In this document: piece after piece, positions 1-4,192 of the stretch
How the letters are laid out: every line of letters starts with the position of its first letter
Numbering within the stretch: position 1 is the stretch's first letter
Assembly (NCBI GenBank): GCA_003151555.1
Contig: PLXU01000101.1
Coordinates: forward strand, 8,501-13,739
Source of the DNA: Acidimicrobiaceae bacterium
GTDB lineage: Bacteria > Actinomycetota > Acidimicrobiia > Acidimicrobiales > RAAP-2
Length of the DNA stretch: 5,239 nucleotides
Direction: 5' to 3'
Position numbers and translations under genes: made by a program
Notes under the pieces: model-generated
What the model saw: the letters and a program-made list of their open reading frames with translations, nothing else
The model's database searches: none
What the model was told of the DNA's origin: nothing

Positions 1-480
1 GACCAGAATATTGGAGGGCGGATGCACTCGGTCGCACAAGAAGAAGGTTTTCAACCGCTCGCATCGTCGCTGCAACTGGACGAACACACCGGACAAAAGC
101 TCGCGCAGGCGGCCCTGCTCATCTACGCCGCGACCGACGATTTCACGGCCCTGCACGGCGTGACCGGGATGGCGGCCATCTCGTCGCTCCGTCAGTGGAT
201 CGATGATCCGTCGCAGGTCGACCTCTTTTCCTTCCAGGCACTGGCGGCGGCTTATCTCACCATTGATGCTCCCCCGCTGTGGTCACCAGCGCGCCTGGAC
301 GACTTTGTGGCGTCCAACGCCACGACGCGCGCCGACGTGGCGTTGGTGGGTGCCACGAACAATGACGAACACGTGTCGAAGCTGATCAATACGGCGCACC
401 GCAACTGGGAGGCAACGGGCGATCCCTTGTACCTGGCGGTCGCGGCGCGCAAGGCCAGTCTGCTCGGCGCGCACGACTGA
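1..480 (+). CDS. Questin oxidase-like protein (DUF4243 type), C-terminal part, 5' end outside the window
   Basis: The frame is open from the first base, and GGR precedes the first ATG at base 22. The methionine at 22 is therefore probably internal, and about 159 C-terminal residues are present, ending in TGA at 478-480. The fragment resembles the C-terminal part of the questin oxidase-like family: an IGGRM segment at the left edge, an LHGVTG motif (fragment residues 51-56) like the family's H-x-V-T-G signature, a helical stretch with LAAAYLTIDAPPL, and a tail with NNDEHVSKLINTAHRNW and then GDPLYLAVAARKAS. Characterised family members are Baeyer-Villiger-type oxidases of fungal anthraquinone metabolism; bacterial members have no established substrate. 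It is predicted to be soluble, with no signal peptide or membrane segment visible. It converges on doxX across a strong hairpin. The family call rests on motif recall, and the substrate is unknown. Confidence 0.72.
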   Translation, partial: DQNIGGRMHSVAQEEGFQPLASSLQLDEHTGQKLAQAALLIYAATDDFTALHGVTGMAAISSLRQWIDDPSQVDLFSFQALAAAYLTIDAPPLWSPARLDDFVASNATTRADVALVGATNNDEHVSKLINTAHRNWEATGDPLYLAVAARKASLLGAHD

Positions 481-563
481 CGGCAGTTTTCAAACGATTG
501 ATCATCGTGAGATTTGGCGCAGTGGCGCCGACCGTGACCTACTACTTCTGTTGCTCGATGACC

Positions 564-599
564 AACAACAATGGCCCGCTTTCGCGGGCCATTGTTGTT
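564..599. terminator. Bidirectional hairpin terminator between convergent genes
   Basis: A perfect 16-bp inverted repeat, AACAACAATGGCCCGC (564-579) and its complement (584-599), encloses a 4-nt TTTC loop. The stem has a GC core and an A/T-rich base, so each strand's 3' arm ends in TTGTTGTT, a partial U-rich tail. It lies 84 bp after the questin-oxidase stop and 60 bp after the doxX stop, where a shared terminator for convergent genes is expected. The tail is not a pure T-run, so the efficiency is uncertain. Confidence 0.8.
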
Positions 600-658
600 C
601 ACCAATCTAAGCGTGAGGGTGGAATCGCTTCGACAGTGGCGAGTTTGTCCGAGGACGG

Positions 659-1330
659 TTAGTTGATCGAAGAGAACCTCGACATAACCGATACCCGCTC
701 CTTGGCGGGCTCGAACGCCGGTGTGGTGGGAGTGACCGATTCACGTGCACGCACTGAACTCGTGGGGCCAACGTCACCGCTCTCATCGTTCTTCGCTTTC
801 GCGCTGGCGTGACGCTGGCGGTAACCGGAGATCAGTCCGTCGACTCCAATCCAGCTCGATGTCCTCCACATGGCGAGGATCACTATAGCGAAGAGGGCGT
901 AGAAGGCACAGACGCTCGCCGTGCCCGACATCACGTAGGTGAAGAGCAGGAGCAGGCTCGCGAGGCAGGCCAGCGGAGTGAGGAATCCCACCGCCAGGGC
1001 CACACCAATGGCAAACTCGCCCAGGGCGACGAGAACGCCGATCCAGCCGGCGTTGGGCACTACGAAACTGTGCAGGAAACTGCCCCACCAGCTGTAGGCC
1101 GCGGCCCCGTGAGCGGCAAAACCGGCGACGCCGGCTCCACCGTTGTGCATGAACCCGGGACTCTCCGCGCCCCAGATCTTGGCAATACCCGCCTGGAGCC
1201 ACATAACGCCGAGCCAAATTCGCATGGCGGTCCAAATGAGCGCCGCGCTCTTGGAACGCTGCAAGCGGTAGAGACTGCGGGGGGTGCGGACACTTGAGGG
1301 ATTACCAATCAACTTTTCAAGGTTTTCCAT
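659..1330 (-). CDS. DoxX/DoxD-family integral membrane protein
   Basis: A 223-residue protein of the DoxX superfamily, whose best-known member is the small DoxD subunit of the archaeal thiosulfate:quinone oxidoreductase. Most bacterial relatives are uncharacterised membrane proteins linked to redox or thiol stress. Four helices are visible: about 30-50 (RIWLGVMWLQAGIAKI, the typical first-helix signature), 94-115, 117-135 and 140-157. The stretch WWGSFLHSFVVPNAGW before helix 2, the GELxxG-like GEFAIG, and SGTAS followed by the final helix with WRTSSWIGVDG are all family hallmarks. The usual Asn-Pro after GTAS is replaced by VCAFY. Residues 165-223 form a polar, probably disordered cytoplasmic tail, longer than in minimal DoxX proteins. 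The ATG start is supported by AGAAGGAAG just upstream. It lies after the diiron-type redox gene, from which it is separated by a terminator-like hairpin and a 176-bp gap, so it probably has its own promoter. Confidence 0.88.
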   Translation of the reverse strand: MENLEKLIGNPSSVRTPRSLYRLQRSKSAALIWTAMRIWLGVMWLQAGIAKIWGAESPGFMHNGGAGVAGFAAHGAAAYSWWGSFLHSFVVPNAGWIGVLVALGEFAIGVALAVGFLTPLACLASLLLLFTYVMSGTASVCAFYALFAIVILAMWRTSSWIGVDGLISGYRQRHASAKAKNDESGDVGPTSSVRARESVTPTTPAFEPAKERVSVMSRFSSIN

Positions 1331-1359
1331 GAGACTTCCTTCTTTCGTTTCTTGTCTAC

Positions 1360-1372
1360 CTACATCCTGTAG
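1360..1372. promoter_or_regulatory. Short palindrome in the doxX leader, possible operator
   Basis: CTACA (1360-1364) and TGTAG (1368-1372) form a 5-bp inverted repeat around TCC. It lies 29-42 nt upstream of the doxX ATG. TACA/TGTA half-sites resemble those of BlaI/CopY-type repressors, but the spacer here is 3 rather than the usual 2 and no regulator gene is in the window. It could also be chance. No convincing -35/-10 pair was found in the 1331-1475 gap. Confidence 0.22.
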
Positions 1373-1475
1373 TCATTTTGCACGGGAAGAAACAAAATGA
1401 GTAGGGTCCAAAGTCTCAATGTTGAACGACGAGAGTTAACTTCACGTGACAAATATTCATTTCTTCGTCTTGAAA

Positions 1476-1498
1476 ATCGCCTACGCCACGAAGGCGAT
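1476..1498 (-). terminator. Intrinsic terminator of the diiron redox enzyme gene
   Basis: Read on the - strand, ATCGCCT, a 9-nt loop and AGGCGAT form a perfect 7-bp stem followed directly by TTTC (giving ATTTTC at the end). It begins about 9 nt after the stop codon of the enzyme gene at 1507. A stem with a short T-run immediately after a stop codon supports an intrinsic terminator and separates this gene from doxX. Confidence 0.68.
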
Positions 1499-1506
1499 CC
1501 GACGCA

Positions 1507-2709
1507 CTAGAGATCGGATCCCCTGGCGTTCATTTCCCACGGTACGAGCGAGGAACGATCCAACGTCCACGCGTCGAGAAGGTGCCGCTCGAAGCGTCCC
1601 TCGAGCATCAGGACCGCGGCGGCGCCGAATAGCGGGTCGGTCTCCAAGTGCGGCTCGGCGCTAATGAGTGAGGCCACCAATCGGTCGCGCGCGATGGCAG
1701 CGTGGCGTGCGTCAACGTTCACGTGCACGTCATAGAAACGTCGCCCGTCCGAACCGATGCCGAAGCGAGCCAGCGCCTGGCTATACCGATACATGGGTTC
1801 AACGGACGTCATGTGAGAAATCGCGAGATGGCCCACCAGGGCCGCCCGCCATCTTCGTTGCAATGCGAACATCGACGTCAGGTTGACCATCGCGAGCGTC
1901 ACGCCGGGGAGGTTCTCCACGTAGGAGCCGTACGTGGCGTCGAGACCCAGCGAGGTCATGGTGCCGGCGAACAGGGCGGAGTGCATATATTCGGCGTTGC
2001 CATAGCCGTATTCGTCGTACTGAATCTCAACTAGGGCAGCCTTGGCCTCACCGGTCAGGCGCGGGATGCCGAAGGAATGGGGGTCGGCCTCTCGAAGGTG
2101 ATAGACCGAGCGGTGCACGCACAGTTCACGAAACTGCTCTAGTGTTCCCGAGTCGCTGAGATAGACCGACAGTGACGGACCCGATCGGCCGCGAATGAGA
2201 TCATCTAGCGCTGAGACCACGTCCGTCGAACCATCGGTTGTGACGTAACCGATCTCCTCACGCAATCGGTCGACGAAGACTTGCTCCAGCCGACTGCGGA
2301 AACCAAGTAGTCCCGGATCCCACTCCCAGTCGGCTTCCGTCAGCGTGCGATAGTGCACCTCGTAACACAGGTACAGAGCCAAATCGAAATCGTCGTCGCT
2401 GAGCGCGTCAATGTCGCTAGTCGCTGGGTGCGAACCGAGTGAGCCCGGTTGACGCTGCAGCGCGGACACGACGAAATCGCTCAACGGACCCCGCGGCCAC
2501 GGCAACAGCGGCCAGTCAAACAGCTTTTCGCGAAACGTCGCGGGCGACGCGGGCAAAGTGTCGCGCGCCCGTTTATAGTCGCCGAAGGCGGAGCCCTTCG
2601 TCAGGGACTCCCACGCGCGAGACCTTTTTGTTTCAAGATGAACCGGAGCCGTCGCCCCCGGCCTGTCCTTGCCGGGCCGCTCGGCGTATCGTTGCCCGCC
2701 GTGGCGCAA
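1507..2709 (-). CDS. Iron-containing redox enzyme family protein (heme-oxygenase-like diiron oxidase fold)
   Basis: A 400-residue frame whose body (about residues 68-400) resembles the iron-containing redox enzyme family (Haem_oxygenas_2-like). This belongs to the heme-oxygenase-like diiron oxidase (HDO) superfamily, which includes UndA, SznF and CADD: soluble, all-helical O2-activating enzymes. Candidate metal ligands are E117 and H119 in CYEVHY, E195 and H199/H204 in RELCVHRSVYHL, E228 and E233 in VEIQYDEYGYG, H294, and D333 with H336 in VHVNVDARH. Assigning which of these bind iron is inference. WPRGPLSDF at 71-79 is a typical beginning for the domain. The start is doubtful: 2709 is a TTG with no ribosome binding site, the frame has no ATG near its 5' end, and an ORF with a strong site overlaps in another frame (2633-2851). 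The N-terminal ~65 residues may therefore be wrong, or the gene may be frameshifted. The substrate is unknown. A terminator follows. Confidence 0.78.
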   Translation of the reverse strand: MRHGGQRYAERPGKDRPGATAPVHLETKRSRAWESLTKGSAFGDYKRARDTLPASPATFREKLFDWPLLPWPRGPLSDFVVSALQRQPGSLGSHPATSDIDALSDDDFDLALYLCYEVHYRTLTEADWEWDPGLLGFRSRLEQVFVDRLREEIGYVTTDGSTDVVSALDDLIRGRSGPSLSVYLSDSGTLEQFRELCVHRSVYHLREADPHSFGIPRLTGEAKAALVEIQYDEYGYGNAEYMHSALFAGTMTSLGLDATYGSYVENLPGVTLAMVNLTSMFALQRRWRAALVGHLAISHMTSVEPMYRYSQALARFGIGSDGRRFYDVHVNVDARHAAIARDRLVASLISAEPHLETDPLFGAAAVLMLEGRFERHLLDAWTLDRSSLVPWEMNARGSDL

Positions 2710-2851
2710 AGTCGTTGTGCAGGCCCATCCCCGTGTCGTCGCCGCGCGACTGCGCCTCGACCGCCCTCAGATTCGCCTTTAGTTGATCAGCCCGGGCCAT
2801 TAGCTTCCAGTACTGTTCATCGGTTTCTTGGCGCCGAATTAGTCGCCTCAT
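2633..2851 (-). CDS. Small ORF, or displaced N-terminus of the diiron enzyme
   Basis: A 72-residue frame starting at an ATG preceded by AGGGGAGGG (2857-2865) with 5 nt spacing, one of the best ribosome binding sites in the window. Residues 11-36 (DEQYWKLMARADQLKANLRA and onward) look like a real charged amphipathic helix. The end, from about residue 49, is a low-complexity Gly/Ser/Ala/Arg tail that overlaps the diiron enzyme frame for 77 bp. By hand count, the third codon positions are about 71% G+C over codons 1-48. In the overlap they are about 63% in this frame against 76% in the enzyme frame. That suggests the true coding frame switches near 2707. Two readings remain: a small protein translationally coupled to the enzyme, or the authentic N-terminus of the enzyme separated by a one-base indel or frameshift. 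No family is recognised. Confidence 0.5.
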   Translation of the reverse strand: MRRLIRRQETDEQYWKLMARADQLKANLRAVEAQSRGDDTGMGLHNDFAPRRATIRRAARQGQAGGDGSGSS

Positions 2852-3091
2852 GATATCCCTCCCCTTTTGCCCTTGCTGGTGGCGTGCGTAGATTCAAAAC
2901 GCTCACGTCGCGTTCGTTGCACGTCGTGTTCTCGAACCATCGCCCCCGGTTACCTCTTGTTGCCTAACCTCTTTTCACACTTGGTGACCATCAAATGCAC
3001 GGACACCATTGCTCATCGCCACGGGTGCGCCACGCACTCAATGCATCTCGCCGCGCGTTTCTCGCCACCACCGCGCCGCGAGTACTGCAGA
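2852..3091. other. Intergenic stretch without a confident gene
   Basis: These 240 bp, together with the hairpin region 3092-3174, form a gap between csbD and the next start. On the - strand a 30-codon frame (2848-2940) ends in an ATGA overlap with the 2851 start. Its start has only a poor ribosome binding site and its third positions are near 50% G+C, so it is not called as a gene. A 7-bp direct repeat, CACGTCG, occurs at 2904-2910 and 2920-2926 (period 16). The ribosome binding site of the 2851 ORF is at 2857-2865. No clear promoter hexamers were recognised. Confidence 0.5.
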
Positions 3092-3174
3092 GTCGCCCAA
3101 CTCTCCTTCACCGTCGACAGAGGTAGAAAGGGGGGGATACAACCCCTATCGACGGTGGAGGAGAGTTGGACGAC
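3092..3174. repeat. Long imperfect inverted repeat (stem-loop) downstream of csbD
   Basis: Arms 3092-3117 and 3149-3174 are complementary over 26 positions, with one mismatch (3096/3170) and one G-T pair (3108/3158). The loop is 31 nt and contains a run of seven G (3130-3136) and a possible inner stem, GGGG (3133-3136) with CCCC (3143-3146). It begins 12 bp after the csbD stop. There is no T-run on either side, so it is not a standard intrinsic terminator. It may be an mRNA 3'-end stabiliser, a small RNA, a palindromic dispersed repeat or a protein-binding site. The sequence alone does not decide. Confidence 0.85.
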
Positions 3175-3185
3175 CGTACAACGAA

Positions 3186-3359
3186 CTACTCCTTGAAGGC
3201 ATCCTTAATTTTCTCGCCGGCTTGCGAGAGGTTGCCCAACATCTGATCCTCCTTTCCCTCAGCTTTCAACTTGTTGTTACCAACGGCCCTGCCTGTTTGA
3301 ACTTTGAACTTGCCCTTCAGTATCTGGAGCAAGTTCTTGGCCTTGTCCTTCTTTGCCAA
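3186..3359 (-). CDS. CsbD-family stress-response protein
   Basis: A 57-residue, Lys-rich hydrophilic protein. Residues 15-56 follow the CsbD pattern: KGKFKVQTGRAVGNNKLKAE, then GKEDQMLGNLSQAGEKIKD, matching the family layout G-K-x-K-x-x-x-G-x-x-x-G-(N/D)-x-K-L-x-A-E-G-K-x-(D/E)-Q-x-x-G. CsbD proteins are abundant small general-stress proteins; the Bacillus one belongs to the sigma-B regulon. Their biochemical role is unknown and they are thought to be cytoplasmic. The start is a TTG at 3357-3359 preceded by AGGTGG (3364-3369) with a short 4-nt spacer. No ATG or GTG lies upstream before an in-frame stop, and the only in-frame ATG downstream is codon 40, too late. The length fits the family (about 55-70). 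It sits 69 bp after a tiny membrane-peptide gene and is followed by the 3092-3174 stem-loop. Confidence 0.9.
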   Translation of the reverse strand: MAKKDKAKNLLQILKGKFKVQTGRAVGNNKLKAEGKEDQMLGNLSQAGEKIKDAFKE

Positions 3360-3387
3360 CGTCCCACCTACTTTCTTGTGTCGAGTG

Positions 3388-3412
3388 AAGACCGGTTCTT
3401 CTCACCGGTCTT
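3388..3412. terminator. 9-bp stem hairpin between the 23-aa gene and csbD
   Basis: AAGACCGGT (3388-3396) and ACCGGTCTT (3404-3412) form a perfect 9-bp stem with a 7-nt loop. Read on the + strand it runs into TTTT (3411-3414), like an intrinsic terminator, yet no + strand gene is recognised upstream. Read on the - strand it is followed by CAC. There it would sit in the leader of csbD, ending 28 nt before the TTG start and 16 nt after the stop of the 23-aa gene. It could separate or differentially stabilise the two messages. Confidence 0.45.
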
Positions 3413-3428
3413 TTGGGGCTGCGTCATC

Positions 3429-3500
3429 TCATCGCCGCATGAGAAAGACAATCACGACGATGACGAGAATCAACAAGACGGTTCCGCCGCCGATGTACAT
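3429..3500 (-). CDS. 23-residue single-helix membrane peptide
   Basis: The product is MYIGGGTVLLILVIVVIVFL followed by MRR. It has a short N-terminus with a GGG turn, one strongly hydrophobic helix (about residues 7-21) and a positively charged C-terminus. The topology is therefore probably N-out/C-in in the cytoplasmic membrane. Similar peptides beginning MY(I/L)GGG with an Ile/Leu/Val-rich helix and a terminal Arg pair are, from memory, recurrent in Actinomycetota and have no assigned function. The ATG is preceded by AAGGGAGC with 8 nt spacing, and the TGA stop follows CGGCGA. The ribosome binding site lies in the 3' arm of a hairpin (3508-3533). The gene is too short for ordinary gene callers. 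Its neighbours, DUF6458-like upstream and CsbD downstream, suggest a role in envelope or stress physiology, which is inference. Confidence 0.72.
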   Translation of the reverse strand: MYIGGGTVLLILVIVVIVFLMRR

Positions 3501-3507
3501 GGTTAGA

Positions 3508-3533
3508 GCTCCCTTCGACAACGCCGAGGGAGC
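3508..3533 (-). promoter_or_regulatory. Hairpin that pairs with the ribosome binding site of the 23-aa gene
   Basis: On the - strand GCTCCCT (3533 down to 3527) pairs perfectly with AGGGAGC (3514 down to 3508), with a 12-nt loop. An alternative fold adds TCG/CGA inside with one bulged A. The 3' arm contains the AGGGAG ribosome binding site of the 23-residue gene, 8 nt before its ATG. Folding would block translation, so it could act as a temperature- or ligand-sensitive switch or simply limit expression. The pairing is visible; the regulatory role is inferred. Confidence 0.45.
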
Positions 3534-3552
3534 ACGAGCGGCGTGGCCGACG

Positions 3553-3594
3553 GCGCGTCAGAACGCGCACCGGGTACGCCAGGCGGGAACCCGG
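3553..3594. other. Two adjacent GC-rich hairpins after the DUF6458-like gene
   Basis: GCGCGT (3553-3558) pairs with ACGCGC (3563-3568) around a 4-nt loop, and CCGGGT (3570-3575) with ACCCGG (3589-3594). They lie 33-74 nt after the stop of the DUF6458-like gene on the - strand. Neither has a T-tail. They may act as a weak or Rho-assisted transcription end before the 23-aa gene, or be chance in GC-rich DNA. Confidence 0.3.
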
Positions 3595-3626
3595 GATCAG
3601 TGAACCCACGCCACTCGTGATGTGAC

Positions 3627-3890
3627 CTAATTGGTATCTTCATGGACCGAACTCGTGTTACCCGCGGTGTCCGTGACCTGACGATTCATGGTGTGACTGG
3701 GAGCATTGACGGGGTTGCGCGAAACGGCGAAGATTATTGCCGACACGACGAAACCGATGGCTCCCACGATCATGAGGATGAGCCCCACGGTCGAAAGACG
3801 AAAGCCCGTACCTTGATAGGTGACGGCCCAATACATGATTGCCCCTGCAGTAGCTGCGATGGCGCTAAGCACCATTCCGGGAAGACCCAC
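3627..3890 (-). CDS. DUF6458-like small membrane protein
   Basis: An 87-residue protein with two predicted membrane helices, about residues 5-22 (GMVLSAIAATAGAIMYWAV) and 34-56 (TVGLILMIVGAIGFVVSAII). They are separated by a short polar loop, TYQGTGFRLS, and followed by a polar tail of about 30 residues. The pattern MG-x-hydrophobic helix-A-I-x-x-x-A-V-T, then L-x-T-V-G-x-I-L-M-I-V-G-A-I-G, matches the small actinobacterial membrane-protein family DUF6458, whose function is unknown. The start is GTG at 3888-3890, supported by AAGGTG six nt upstream; the next methionine (residue 6) would trim the first helix. It stands alone between gaps of 302 bp upstream and 126 bp downstream. Its promoter region contains repeated GTCAGG elements (3903-3961). 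Confidence 0.8.
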   Translation of the reverse strand: MGLPGMVLSAIAATAGAIMYWAVTYQGTGFRLSTVGLILMIVGAIGFVVSAIIFAVSRNPVNAPSHTMNRQVTDTAGNTSSVHEDTN

Positions 3891-4192
3891 GTCACACCTT
3901 CTTCTATACGTCCCTGACTAAATGTCAGGTGAGAAGGATGCGGGGTCTAGACGTCCTGACTTGATAGTAACACCTTGTTCCAGAAATCGTCCGCAGACCC
4001 ATGGCCCCTCGCACGCCGCGTCCTCGATGACCAACGACTCGGCTGCGGCGGCGTCGCCGGTTTGAAAGCTGGCCCGTAATGGCTGGTCGAACGGGGAAAC
4101 TCGAACTCATTGCGAAAGGGCTACGGCAAGGTCCAGTGTGACCAGAAGAAACCTCTTACTTCTGTAGGTGTCGCGCTAAACGGGGACGCAAT
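3891..4192. other. 302-bp intergenic region without a supported gene
   Basis: This gap lies between the yihY-like stop and the DUF6458-like start. It holds the DUF6458 ribosome binding site, the GTCAGG repeats at 3903-3961, and a weak 6-bp hairpin, CAGAAG (4143-4148) with CTTCTG (4159-4164), 29 nt after the yihY-like stop. That hairpin could end its transcript but has no T-run. The 61-codon frame 3925-4110 (-) has no ribosome binding site and an unbiased, Arg-rich composition. Another - strand frame over the same stretch has no start codon. Neither is called. Confidence 0.5.
3903..3961. repeat. Repeated GTCAGG elements upstream of the DUF6458-like gene
   Basis: TCTA-T-ACGTCC-CTGACT (3903-3919) recurs as TCTA-G-ACGTC-CTGACT (3946-3961), a direct repeat of 16-17 bp that differs by one substitution and one base of length, period 43. 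A third copy of the core, inverted (GTCAGG, 3924-3929), makes a perfect 6-bp palindrome with the first (CCTGAC 3913-3918, loop TAAAT). The elements lie 13-71 bp upstream of the GTG start, so they may be operator sites or a leader hairpin. The binding factor is unknown. Confidence 0.5.

Noticed and set aside
809..1297. 162-codon + strand open frame with an ATG
   Set aside because: It lies entirely antisense to doxX, which has clear family motifs and membrane helices. The translation is hydrophilic, repetitive in Glu/Arg/Gly and without a recognisable domain.
2621..2640. TCT-TGA with a following A-rich run at the end of the 72-aa ORF as a programmed +1 frameshift site
   Set aside because: Shifting there would join the two frames, but TCT cannot re-pair well on CTT and no prfB-like stimulating element is visible. 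An indel nearer 2707 is simpler.
2439..2853. Overlapping + strand open frames of 115 and 134 codons
   Set aside because: Arg/Pro-rich translations antisense to the diiron enzyme and the 72-aa ORF, which explains their openness.
2867..3196. 109-codon + strand open frame in the gap
   Set aside because: Cys/Arg/Ser-rich translation without a recognisable domain. It runs through the 3092-3174 palindrome and into the csbD 3' end, and no ribosome binding site was seen.
3009..3506. 165-codon + strand open frame crossing the hairpin, csbD and the 23-aa gene
   Set aside because: It is antisense to two better supported small genes, and its apparent length comes from their codon bias on the other strand.
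3956..3981. GGAAC followed about 16 nt later by GTC on the - strand, resembling an extracytoplasmic-function sigma promoter
   Set aside because: The -10 part is a poor match and overlaps the GTCAGG repeat. A single short match in this length is expected by chance.
3925..4110. 61-codon - strand open frame
   Set aside because: No ribosome binding site, an Arg-run composition and no third-position bias. It also covers the repeated promoter elements.
4085..4112. GAGTTCGAGTTTC on the - strand, resembling a tRNA T-loop
   Set aside because: The flanking bases do not form a T-stem or an acceptor stem, so it is not a tRNA.
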